Shown here piece by piece: positions 12,419-22,223 of a stretch of 25,473 nucleotides of DNA. The notes below the pieces were generated by a model, which had not been told where the DNA came from, did not search any database, and worked only from the letters and a program-made list of their open reading frames with translations. Origin of the DNA: Azolla pinnata (Eukaryota; Streptophyta; Polypodiopsida; Salviniales; Salviniaceae); the NCBI GenBank assembly GCA_037176905.1, contig JBBBWG010004559.1, forward strand, positions 1 to 25,473. The letters are read 5' to 3'. A program made the position numbers and the translations under genes. The number at the start of each line of letters is the position of its first letter. Within the stretch, counting starts at the first letter, position 1.

Positions 12419-12982
12419 ACACTAGAATCTCACTACAATTGGATGGACCTGGAATCTCGCTACAATCTGAAGTACCTGGGATCTTCGAGGTACCTGGAAT
12501 CTCGCTACAATTTGAAGTACCTGGGATCTTCGAGGTACCTGGAATCTCGCTACGATTTGAAGTACCTGGGATCCTTGAGATACCTGGAATCTCGCAACAA
12601 TTGGAGGTACCTGGAATCTCGCTACAATTTGAAGTACCTGGGATCTTTGAGGTACCTGGAATCTCGCTATAGTTGGAGGTTACCTAGAATCTCGCTACAA
12701 TTTGAAGTACTTGGGATCTTTGAGGTACCTGGAATCTTGCTACAATTTGAAGTACCTGGGATCTTTGAGGTACCTGGAATCTCGCTATAGTTGGAGGTTA
12801 CCTAGAATCTCGCTACAATTTGAAGTACTTGGGATCTTTGAGGTACCTGGAATCTCGCTACAATTTGAAGTACTTGGGATCTTTGAGGTACCTAGAATCT
12901 CGCTAAGTGCCTGGAATCTCGCCACAATCTGAAGTACCTAGAATCTTTTGAAATGCCTGGAATCTCGTTACAATTCAAAGCA
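12419..12982. repeat. Two-module minisatellite (27 + 18 bp) upstream of SPL
   Basis: The array is made of a 27-mer (CTGGAATCTCGCTACAAT then TTGAAGTAC) alternating with an 18-mer (CTGGGATCTTTGAGGTAC), giving a 45-bp composite unit present about eight times. Single 27/28-bp units are interspersed, and the distal end decays. Because 45 and 27 are multiples of three, long frames stay open through it (GIFEVP- and YLESRY-type periodicities), but there is no gene context around them. It lies roughly 1.1-1.6 kb upstream of the SPL start codon. Confidence 0.9.
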
Positions 12983-13057
12983 ACCGGAAATCTTTTACCC
13001 AACCTTGAGGTAGACCCAAGGGAGAGCAATGGTCATTTCTCAACAGTATAACTCTCT

Positions 13058-13093
<36 letters not shown>

Positions 13094-14419
13094 TTGCACG
13101 ACGTAAAAAGGTGTTTGAAACTGTTGAAGAACCAATAGAGGACACAATACAATGGATATGGAACAACCTTGTGCATTCACTGTGAGGGCAGTTATGATTT
13201 ACAACAAGGAGACCCCGATAGAAATATATTTTGTGGAGAAGGGTGGAGCTGCTAAAGGGCAGAGACAGCGCTCTCGAGTCTTTTCTGGGGATATCTAACT
13301 TTGGTCTGGAATTATGCTCCCCCACAACGGGATCTTCCCCATGGAACGAAGCCATGCTCCCCCAAAACATTAAGAGAGTCTGTTTTATTAGGACATGTTG
13401 TCTCAAAGGTTTTTTATTGATCAAGTTTTATGCTTACATGAACGAAGCCATGGACCGAGATTATGCATTTGGGGAAGGCGAAATTAAAAGCTGTTTGGGT
13501 TAATTCGCAAAGGTGAGCATTGTACATGAAATTGGGTTGTTGAATCAAATTATCAGAGTGCTTGTGATTTGTGCAGTGGAGTCCTTCATTATAGAGTAAG
13601 CAAATCCACTGCGATTTCAGCGACATCCTCAGCATTGGGATGAGATAACCTTTGAAATCAAATCCCAGCAGATGGGCTCGATTAGGACTGATTAGAGTTA
13701 AAGACGTCGTTCTAACGCATATGCTCGTCGATGTTCAAGGGTCAGCAGAAGTTGTGAACATTGGTCTTTTTCTCAGCAGACAAGATAAAAAGGAAAGGAA
13801 AGGAATCTCAGAAGACAAGCCTTCTGATTGACCGACTAACCGACCAACGGATCGTATCAGAGGCAGCGTGCTTTTCTTTTTGTCGTTCGTCGAGCGTTGG
13901 GCCGATCTCCTGTCGTTCTTGTCGGCGCGATTCTGGAGCGCTAAAGCGCAAGGCTACGTGACAAGGAAAAGCAAAGTCGAGTACTCTAAGCTCGCTTTTG
14001 ATACATAATCGAGATTCGGAGAAGCAGCAGCAGCAGCAGAAGAAGAAGAATACAATAGAACAGAAAGTTTTAACATCCACAAAGAAGATGAAGAAGGAGA
14101 AGAGGGAGAGAAGACCTTCCGGCTCGATGATTCTGCTTTGTTTCTCATGTGGTGTGTGCATTCAAAATCCATGCTTCTGCACCATGAAGTGTACATACAT
14201 ACATACATACATACATACATACATACATACACACATACGTACATATGCCATATACGTATAATCTGAGAGCCGGTTTCTTTTGAAATGCAATCTAGCATTG
14301 GAACTACTGCGGCTAAGGAAGCGCTTTGGCTCGATAGACTAGCATGCACATTTTGGGAGCTATCTATCCATAACAAGTTTTGTTTCTTTCTCATGCATGT
14401 TGTTGAATGGGGAGGACTG

Positions 14420-14450
<31 letters not shown>

Positions 14451-14627
14451 CTTCTTTTCATCCCTCTGATTAGTACGGAAAGAGAGAGGGTTTTGCAGCC
14501 TTCTGTTTCGATCGGAAGAATCTTGTCGTCTTTCGATAGGAGAATGTTGTCGTCGATCGATCGGGGTCGGGAGGGGGGGCCACCTTTGTTCTGATCGGAT
14601 GGCTCGAGTCGGTTGGTTCGAAACCAC
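12983..14627. other. Gene-poor interval with microsatellites; LAZY 3' flank at its right end
   Basis: No gene could be supported here. Contents: (TA)n at about 13060-13091, (CATA)n at about 14192-14231, (TTC)n at about 14420-14457, and the presumed 3'UTR of the minus-strand LAZY gene just below 14628. Short frames at 12975-13635 on either strand show no family motif, no splice-consistent partner and no strong codon pattern. Confidence 0.5.
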
Positions 14628-15898
14628 TCAGAGCTCGAGCACCAGATCTGTGGCAACAGAGGCAAAAACAAAAAAGAACAAAAGGAAACAGATAGAGATA
14701 TCGGTTAGCCAAATCCGTCGATGCTTTTCTTCATTCTCCCTTTTCTATCCTTCTTAGATATGTTTAGCAGACGAAGAAAAGATGAAAAGCAAGCGAGAGC
14801 CGGTGGGTTGGTCGAGCAGGAGGCGAGAGCCACTTGCTCTTTATTTTCGGGCGGCGGTTGGTCTGACATGTTTGTTGGCTGCATGCCCGTAGGGGCATGC
14901 TAGACCTTGGAGGGCGACACTTGACCTTCCTAGAAGAAGAAAGAAGAAGATAGAAGACAAAACACAGAAGAAGAAGAAGAAGAAGAAGAAGAAGACGACG
15001 ACGATGAAGAAGAGGCAGAAGAAGAGGGAATCCGGAGAGGTTCATCTGGCTTGGATGCGATCGGCAAGAAAAGGCGGATTGCGAATCACTAGGCATGTGT
15101 GATCTGTCGGCCAAGTTTAGGGTTTAGGGTTTAGGGTTGAGGACAAGAGGAGGGGCAAGAAGCTTGGACTTGTCCCAGTCGTAGGATAACTGGTTTCGCA
15201 CTTATTTTGCCTTTCAAGCATATCACTTATTCTACCTTCGAGAAGCTGGGACTTGGTGCCAATCCTAAGATAACCGGTTTCCCCCTTATTCTGGCATTGG
15301 CTTTAGGCCCATAAAGAGAGAGAGAGAGAGAGTGAGTGAGAGATTTCATTATCGTCTTCGAAGGTCAAATGCGACCCATGAGACCGAAAAACGATGTATA
15401 TTTAACGCGATGCATTCGGTTTTGATTAAGTCACCGGAATGCTCGAATGTTCCGGGAGGGGGAAAGAGAAGGAGAGAGGCACTTACATTCGTCGTCCGTG
15501 TTGATCCAGCACTCGCCTGCGGCGGCGGCGGCGTGCCGCCGGGTCACGTCCGAAGAAGACGAAGCTGGAGACGGCGACGGATTGGCCCGGTACGACGGCG
15601 ACGGCGACGGATTCGAGCGGTACGACGGCGACAGATTCGAGCGGTACGACGGCGACGGATTCGAGCGGTACGACGGCGACGGATTCGAGCGGTACGACGA
15701 CGACGACGACGACGACGACGTCGTCGTCGTCGTCGTCGTCGTCGCCATGCTGTTGATAGAGGTGTCGCTACTCCTCGCGGTCGTAGTGGTCGACGTCGAC
15801 GCGGAGGAGCTGGATACAGCGTCGACGAATGCGCCGCGATTCTTAGCGTATCGGGCGCGATACTTGGACATCTTTCGCGGCGCCCCGCGCCGAATGCA

Positions 15899-15935
<37 letters not shown>

Positions 15936-16154
15936 TCGTAGTCGCCGTCGTTGCTGCCGTAACCGTCGCCGTCGTGCCGATCTCCGCCGATCCTTCCGCG
16001 ATCCTGCTGCCGCGACGCCGCGGGCGTACCGGTCCTCGGGAGCGGCGGCGCCTGGCCTCCTCGCGCCATGCTTCTGATCCTCAGGATATGGAACAGCTGC
16101 AAAATCCATTTGCATCATGGATTAGCCTTAAAAAACCCCTTCCATCAGCTTCTT

Positions 16155-16189
<35 letters not shown>

Positions 16190-17850
16190 GCACGTACGCG
16201 TGCATAATAACTCGTACGTAAACTTGTAAATAGTCGCGAAACATCGGGAGAGAGTAGTGAGCAAGCTTTGTTTTTGTAAAATGTTTTTCCTGGTACGCAA
16301 TTCTAGAGGATCCGTGTACGAAAAGTCCGCCGCCGTCGTCGTCGTCGTCGAGAGGATTGCGCCTCGGACTTCGGCGCGACTCACTCTACGACGACGACGA
16401 CGACGACGACGGAGGAGGAGGAGGAACTCCGGCATCGCGTACACTTCGATCGATCCCGCCGTCCTACAAAACTACTACTCGCTATGGTGGTACCTGAGTC
16501 ATCCTGCATCCCTGGTTCCCCGACGGCGGCGATGGCGACAGCGACAACGACAGCGCGCGTTGCTTTGCCGTGGACGATATCGACGGCGGCGCCGGCGAGG
16601 CGCGGGCCAGCCGCTCGAACACGAAGGCCGGAACGACGCGGCCGAGCTTCGGCGTCGGGAGTGAGCAGTGGAGGAGCCGGCTCCGGATGCCCTGCAGAAG
16701 CCACTGCTTGAGGAGCACTGGTTTAGGGTTTGCGCGATCCACCGCGTCCGGCATCTCGAGGTATCTCTGGAGGAGCGATCCGCGGCAGCTCTTCCGGCCG
16801 CTCCTTCTCTCCTGCTGCTCTCTCTTCGGCCTCCGAGCGTGCTCCTGCTGCTTCTTCTTCTCCTTCTTAGAGGCGGCGGCGGCATCGCAGAGCTTGAAGT
16901 ACAGGATCTTCTGGAGCTCCTCCTGGAGCTTCTGGATGTCGGCGGAGCTGACCGACGGTCGGGTGACGAGCGGGCTATCGCACGGCGGCGACGACCCGTC
17001 GATACATCGCTCATCGTACTTATCCTCCTCCTCCTCCTCCTCCTGTCATGAGTACAATGACATATATATATATATATATATATAGGTTATTTCAATGGTT
17101 AGGCTTTACAATGACATATATATATATATATATATATATAAGTTATTTCAATGGTTAGACTTTGGATTATGTACTACAAGGTTTTACACTTGGTTGGCTT
17201 TAAAGTCTAGGTGAAACATAATGTTCACGTATTCATTTACAACACCTCTTCTTTCTCTTCTTGTTGTTGCTTTTCTTCTTCTTCTTCTTCTTCTTCATCA
17301 TCGCCGTATTCCTCGGGGTCGGTGTCGATCGGGGTTGTGCAGCTCATGCTGTCCTTAATGCTTCCGGGCGCCGAATCCAGCAAGCCGCCCATCCCGAGGG
17401 TGCCGATCGTAAGGATCTCGACGTGCTCGCCGCCGCCGCTACGAGCTGCATTGTCGTCGTCTAGTGTTCCACCTACGCAGCCGGCATTTCGAGCTTAAGT
17501 TAAATGACAAGCCGCGATCTCCGCACGAATCCAAAGGCCCAGTATTGGATCATTGGATCATACATCGAATTCCCCACTCCCCCGCGCTTTTCGCGCTTGT
17601 GTTTTCTTCAGGTCGGGCCCTGCTGCAGCTCGATGGGGGCTTGCTCGGCTTCTTCGCCCTGGGGCTAGTAGGCTGATGGAGGAGCTTCCGGTTGGCCCAA
17701 TCGAAGATCTGGAGCCCAGAGAGCCAGAGAACAAGAGGTCGGTTCAGTTAGGTTAGTTGGCAAAGAGGCATAGCTGGATCGATCTCTCAGGGTTTGATCG
17801 CAGATCGAACAGACATCGACAGAAAAGAGGACACCATTTTTTACCTTCAT
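14628..17850 (-). CDS. LAZY1: LAZY1-like IGT-family gravitropism/architecture protein, 6 exons
   Basis: Exons: 17845-17850 (ATG AAG), 17564-17708, 17246-17460, 16494-17042, 15487-16096, 14628-14647; 1545 nt, 514 aa, every junction in phase. Conserved IGT/LAZY motifs appear in order: N-terminal MKIFDWANRKLL (1-12); EHVEILTIGTLG (62-73) with the family-naming IGT; DIQKLQEELQKIL (157-169), the usual KLQ-x-EL helix; and the C-terminal WINTDDEYLVLEL (502-514), matching the (D/E)(F/Y)-(I/L)-VLE-(L/I) tail. The tiny first and last exons are a recalled hallmark of the family. LAZY proteins act at the plasma membrane and amyloplasts upstream of auxin transport to set gravity-dependent growth angle. 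Odd points: 12 Asp (about 359-370), Thr and Ser runs and five YRSNPSPS-like repeats in exon 5. Splicing of exon 3 (GAG|GTGTTG) is the weakest call. Confidence 0.87.
15113..15299. repeat. Interstitial telomere-type repeat and imperfect 58-bp duplication in LAZY intron 5
   Basis: Inside the 839-bp intron between LAZY exons 5 and 6, three TTTAGGG-type units run from about 15116. They are followed by an imperfect direct duplication: about 15158-15215 (CTTGGACTTGTCCCAG then ATAACTGGTTT) and 15241-15299 (GCTGGGACTTGGTGCC then ATAACCGGTTT). A GA-run follows near 15316. The purpose is unknown. Confidence 0.7.
15576..15744. repeat. Coding 24-bp repeats and a 50-bp perfect CGA/TCG palindrome in LAZY exon 5
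   Basis: Units of 24 bp (GGTACGACGGCGACGGATTC then GAGC, plus strand) repeat about five times at 15576-15695, encoding YRSNPSPS in the gene's frame. They run into 15695-15744, where (CGA)n meets (TCG)n to form a perfect palindrome centred between 15719 and 15720, encoding a Thr run followed by a Ser run. A separate (GTC)11 block at 15902-15934 encodes most of the 12-Asp run. Confidence 0.85.
17052..17163. repeat. Tandem duplication with (TA)n in LAZY intron 3
   Basis: Two copies of a roughly 56-bp unit (TACAATGACA, a (TA)n run, then AGGTTATTTCAATGGTTAGRCTTT) lie head to tail inside the 203-bp intron 17043-17245. The copies differ slightly in (TA)n length and at a few bases, consistent with a recent local duplication. 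The first copy sits next to the exon 4 acceptor. Confidence 0.85.
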
Positions 17851-18248
17851 CGAGCCGGTTGTTCTTCTACAGAGCCGAGGGACGGCTCATATGGAGCAGA
17901 AGACGTCTGTCTAGGCAAGACTCTCCAAGGTGCTCTTTGCCTGATGGTGTGAAGACTCGGGAGCTCGGATCCGCGATCTCCATTCGCGGCTCCCTTTATA
18001 TGGAGGCCCGACAAAGCTTTCGGAAACTTTTAGCTGGGGCCAACCAATATTAGGACGCCTACTACTGCTACTACTGTTATTGTTACTACTGCTACTGCTA
18101 CTGCTACTGCTGCTGCTGCTGCTGCTACTGCTATTGTCTGGGTAATGTTGGTGCTGATGGTGGGAGAGGGGAGGGGAGAACCTTAAGATTTGGCAGTATT
18201 GGCCCCTTCAATCTCAATATTCTTTTCGTACGCAACATACTTCAATCA

Positions 18249-18286
<38 letters not shown>

Positions 18287-18656
18287 CGTCATCTCTGTCG
18301 TCTCTCTCTGGGGGCAGCGAGGAAGCTGGAAGCCTGGCTTATGGCGACTGTGGACGTGCACATATGCTGATCTCGATTCTGCCCATTCCCTCAGCTTAGC
18401 TTGTATATACATATACAAAGAAAGAAAGAGAGATCGACATAGCGACAGACAGACAGACAGACAGACAAACAGAAAGGAAGAAAGAAAGAAAGAAAGATAT
18501 ATTAACGTCGTCTGACCCCACTTGATGGCACAGAGGCCAAAGGCCGATGAGCAAAAGCATCTGTTCTCCTTTCTGCGGATGGGCAAGTGGGCGGGGGAGC
18601 GGGGTAGATTGCGGGGACATTCTGGGGAATTAAGACACCTCTTCTCTGATGATGAT
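17851..18656. other. Upstream region of LAZY; microsatellite cluster
   Basis: The first 150 bp are the likely LAZY promoter/5'UTR. Beyond that the interval is dominated by simple repeats: ACT/GCT trinucleotides at about 18058-18132, (GT)n at about 18251-18283, (GACA)n near 18445-18470 and (AAAG)n near 18476-18496. No gene is supported. Confidence 0.6.
17994..18000 (-). promoter_or_regulatory. Candidate TATA box of the LAZY gene
   Basis: On the minus strand the sequence CCATATAAAGGG lies about 145 nt upstream of the LAZY start codon. With usual spacing this would place transcription start near 17965 and give a 5'UTR of about 115 nt. It is supported only by motif and position. Confidence 0.5.
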
Positions 18657-19056
18657 TTACATGCCCACGGTTCGACAAAGCAGATCTTTGCTAATCTCGC
18701 TTTGCAGATCGTCAGCCCTCTCGATGATGGTGGGCAAATGTGGCATGCATCTCTTTCCAGACTGTCGGAGCATCATGCCCGTTAGTTATCGACAAGAAAT
18801 GCCCAAAGGCTACGCATATATATACACATATAGCCACTACGGTGGGCATCTTGATCTCGGGGGTCCGTGCTGGAATGCCAGTCTGAGAGCCCAGACTGTT
18901 GTTGTTGCCATCAGGTGCAGTTGCAGAAGCAGCTACCGCAGACGAGATTGGTGCTGATAAGCCCACAGTGAAAGGTTCCGATATGGGGAATCGCAGGCAA
19001 CATGGCGGGCCGAAAAGAGAGAGGCCTCCACTGGAAGGAGCCCCGGAACAGGACAT
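18657..19056 (-). CDS. Doubtful small two-exon gene, possible N-terminal targeting sequence
   Basis: The minus strand has an ATG frame (18841-19056, 72 codons) whose product starts MSCSGAPSSGGLSLFGPPCC and is rich in Ser, Ala and Pro with few acids, like a plastid transit peptide. A possible donor (ACC|GTAGTG) and acceptor (CCGACAG, AG at 18763-18762) remove a 79-bp intron and join in phase to 18657-18761, which encodes a helical-looking tail (PTIIERADDLQSEISKDLL...) ending at TAA. The total would be 106 aa. I recognise no family, the donor is weak, and the overlapping plus-strand frame is also open. Transcript evidence would be needed to accept it. Confidence 0.22.
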
Positions 19057-19189
19057 GTTGGCAAGCGAGCGAGCACATGAAAGAAAGGCGGGGCTAGAGA
19101 CATGGGCTAGCAATAGCTTAGCTTGCTAAAAATATCGATCTGCACATGCTCGACGCACAGGGAAGGAGAGAGAGATGGAGAGCTCGCGC

Positions 19190-19225
<36 letters not shown>

Positions 19226-19397
19226 GGACAACTGTTGGGCAAGCGGACGACGAGACAGAAGTCAAAAGACGAAGACAGAGACAGAGACGGAGACAGAGTC
19301 AGAACTGCTAAACCAAACTGAAACAGGAGCCAGAAGGGCTGATCTCTTGTGTGCTTATGCCCGATTGCGTTGCTGTGTTCAACGGACTCACAAGAGC

Positions 19398-19482
19398 GCT
19401 CTGCTCTTGCTCTTGCTCTTGCTCTTGCTCTTGCTCTTGCTCTTGCTCTTGCTCTTGCTCTTGCTCTTGCTCTTGCTCTTCT
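19398..19482. repeat. (CTCTTG)n hexanucleotide microsatellite
   Basis: About fourteen near-perfect copies of CTCTTG. Because the unit is six bases, frames on both strands stay open as two-residue alternations (Leu-Ala, Arg-Ala, Ser-Lys), which produces spurious long reading frames. No gene context surrounds it. Confidence 0.9.
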
Positions 19483-20217
19483 TCTTTGCCCAGGACATAT
19501 CATTTTTGCCCACTTCACCAACGGGCGTGAGCGACCATGTGCAGTTCTCACCGGACACTAGAGAGCACAGAAAAAATATATATATTTCTGCACATGATTC
19601 CATCATTTATGACAAGACCCACGAATCTAACGTGGTTGTCTTGGGACGGATGGAATGAACGGACGGCGAGACTCTTCCTCCCTTTTTTCGCAGCTTTTTT
19701 TGTTTTTCCCTTCTCGGGGGATTTCGGATTATGTTAAGCGCAGTGGGGGAGCTCGGCTCGAATCTTTTTCAAATTGGCGTGGAACGTGACGTGTCGTGGC
19801 GCGAATGGTTGGCCCGATTAGAATAGCGGGCATAGGATTAGGGCCTCAAAAGCTGGTTGTTCTTGCTTCACCTCCTTAAATAAAAACCCCAAGGGATATG
19901 GACCAGGTATGTGCATTGTCATGGAGTGCCTTGTAAGAATTACACACCAAAACAAACACAGACACACACACACACACACACACACACATCTTGCATATGT
20001 ATATATATATATATATACACACACGAAAGGGACGCGGGTGTGTGTGTGGTGTTTCTAGCATGTGCGCGAACGGCTGCTTAGAATATGTGTGTGTCTTGTA
20101 AGCAACTCTGGCTTTTTAAAGGCTTTGGTGTCAATCTGTAGACACTCACTTCTTTGGATGGATTCAGGGTTCAGGGTTTAAGGTTTAGGGTTTAAGAGGG
20201 AGAATTAGCAGGAAAAA

Positions 20218-20540
20218 AACCGCCTCCTGGAATGAGAATCTACAAATTAACGCCTCCGTCTCAACCTCCACTGAAAATTAACACCCGATTAATTCCGTCA
20301 GTGTGTAGCGCTGATTGATTAATTCTATTTCCGATCGCATCCCATTGATTGATCTGAATCAAATTACCTCGCTGTATTCAATTAACACAAAAGCTCATAA
20401 TTTTAGAATCTAATTAATTGATTAATGTGCCGATCTGGTCTCGATCGATCGATTGATGCGGTGTTAACCGATCGAATTGCATAGTAATTCTTAAAAACCA
20501 GGTGTTAATTTGTAGTTTTCAGCTTTGGTAGGCGTTAAAA
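20218..20540. mobile_element. Possible MITE-like element with imperfect terminal inverted repeats
   Basis: CTACAAATTAACGCCT at 20240-20255 is matched by the reverse complement of 20500-20515 (CTACAAATTAACACCT, one mismatch). The similarity extends outward (AACCGCCT on the left, AACGCCT on the inverted right) for an arm of about 40 bp with further mismatches. Further TTAACRCC motifs lie inside in both orientations. The enclosed ~280 bp is AT-rich and non-coding, fitting a non-autonomous DNA transposon. No clear target-site duplication could be fixed. Confidence 0.4.
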
Positions 20541-21800
20541 CGTAATTTATAATTTCTAAACTCTTCTCCAAACATGTGTTTAGGACACAAACTCTGCAAC
20601 TATCTCCATAGTTACGCTTACTTATGCTTATATTTTAGGGCAAGATCCTTTTTTTTTTCCTTTTGTTTTTTTTTTTCAGAAGAGCTGCTTCCAGATCCCC
20701 TGCCAACATATTGCTCCACAACTTGCTCTCTCTCCAACATGGAACCACGATGCGAACACCGAAAGAAACAAGATCCTTTGTTTTTTTTTTTGGGGGGCGG
20801 CTCTTTCGTCGAATAATGAATCCTAGAACATTGCACTGCAACATGCGTAGAACGAGTTGTGCTTCTTCTTCTTCTTCTTCCTCTTGTACATACATACAGC
20901 CTGGTACTATACACAACCATGTGGTATATGCATATAGGAGCAAGCAAGTCAAAAGACAAGGGGGAATTTCGGTACCATATGTTGTGACCCAGAAGTGTGC
21001 CAATGTAGGGCCACAGACTGATGAATGGCGAAGAAGGAGAAGATGCTTTAATTTGTGGCCTTTTGCAAGGGATCTGGGGCTCAAATTAACTAGGAATAAG
21101 TCCACAACTTTGTGGGTAGGAGAGGAAGATCATCCAAAGTTGGCACATCTCCCCTAATTCTAGGTGGATTCCCAGATTCTGAATCCAACAGATGCCTAGG
21201 CTGTCGATTGGGCACAGACATACCGACTGGAACGACTTTCACTAGCTAGCAGTGTGAATAATGTGCTGCTAGCTACTATTTGGTATGTGACATCTCTCAA
21301 ATGAAGAATTCAATTAGGAAAGTTCTATGGGCAAGGAGAAATACCAGAGCCTAAGGTTTGCTTGGACAACTAAATCGATGGATCATACTAGAGCCTAAAG
21401 TTTTACTGAAGCTCCTCCTACAAATGGATATACCCTCTTAGCAAGATGGAAGTTATTCATCTTTCAAGAAGCAAAGGGGTTCAAAAGCAGCAACTCTAGA
21501 ACCATTAGAGGAAATTTTGTGTTCAACACTGGGATGCAAAAGAAGACTAACGATGGAACAAGGAAAAAAAAATTGTTCCAGCCGCGATGAAAATCTGGTA
21601 GCTGTATAGAACAGTAGAGAAATTCTTTAAGTAAGCATCAGAGAGCTTTCACCACTACAAGGGCTGCTTATCCCTCGACATAGCAGGCTCCAATCGCGTC
21701 GATCGAAGCATGTTAGAAAGATCTGGCGGAGCGAGTTGAAGCTTATTGTCACAAATAGTCACCAAATCGACTCCGACGGCATTGATCGAAGCACGCCAAA

Positions 21801-22058
21801 AAGATCCGGCAAAAAGCCAAAAGGAGCAGCTCCCCATCACAGTTTCTGCAAACGCGATCGATCGAAGCAACGCGCAGAGAAAGATCGAGCAGAAGCTACA
21901 AGAATTCTCTATCATCGCAGAGAGCCAGAAAGATCCCGGCAAAAAAAAGCCAGCGGAGCAGCTCCTCATCACAGTTTCTGCAAACACGATCGATCGAAGC
22001 AATGCGCAGAGAACGATCTAGTAGAAGCTAGAAAATTTCTATCATTGCAAAGAAGCCA
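21801..22058. repeat. Tandem duplication (~130 bp) upstream of the plastid-protein gene
   Basis: Two diverged copies contain GGAGCAGCTCC, CATCACAGTTTCTGCAAAC, CGATCGATCGAAGCAA and a GCGCAGAGAA block, beginning near 21801 and 21930. A weaker related stretch lies just upstream (21690-21800) and another after 22060 (GATTGATCGAGG). The copies sit within about 420 bp of the downstream start codon, so they may lie in its promoter or 5'UTR. Confidence 0.8.
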
Positions 22059-22223
22059 ACGATCCGACTCTTGGCATCGATTGATCGAGGAAAAGATCTG
22101 GCAATGCTAGAAGCAGAAGTTTTCATGACCAATGTCAAGCTCTTCTTTTTTACTCAAAGATGTGTTTTTACAAGAGAAGATAGATACAAGTTTTTCACCG
22201 CCCACCATTTCATGTCCCCGGAT

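Larger units (their letters stand above)
19057..22223. other. Repeat-rich intergenic stretch, no supported gene
   Basis: Contents in order: GA runs (about 19185-19220); a hexanucleotide (CTCTTG)n array at about 19398-19482; (AC)n then (TA)n at about 19958-20017; a possible inverted-repeat element at 20218-20540; T- and TTC-rich tracts at 20647-20885; a tandem duplication at about 21801-22058 just upstream of the plastid-protein gene. A plus-strand frame at 20663-21157 stays open for 164 codons but has a low-complexity start and no recognisable motif. I see no gene here that I would defend. Confidence 0.5.

Noticed and set aside
12392-12932. Repetitive protein with YLESRY or GISLQFEVP periodicity
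   Set aside because: The minisatellite unit length is a multiple of three, so frames stay open mechanically. There is no conserved start, splice context or non-repeat portion.
12419-12982. CRISPR-like array
   Set aside because: Units are contiguous diverged tandem repeats without unique spacers, in a plant nuclear context.
14612-14626. B-box-like GGTTCGAAACC suggesting a tRNA gene
   Set aside because: No matching A box, acceptor stem or anticodon arm could be folded around it; it lies in the LAZY 3'UTR.
15332-16207. Long plus-strand frames (291 and 164 codons) rich in Arg, Val or Asp
   Set aside because: They are the antisense of LAZY exon 5; triplet repeats keep all frames open. Only the minus frame joins in phase to flanking exons with conserved motifs.
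19126-19551. Arg-Ala, Leu-Ala and Ser-Lys alternating proteins
   Set aside because: Products of the CTCTTG hexanucleotide array read in different frames.
20663-21157. 164-codon plus-strand frame
   Set aside because: Starts in a poly-T/Phe tract, is broken into SSR-derived segments, and has no recognised motif or splice partner.
22071-22223. N-terminal extension of the plastid-protein gene from an upstream in-frame ATG
   Set aside because: The extension would bury the transit-peptide-like MALLSSPS sequence and has no recognisable character; likely 5'UTR.
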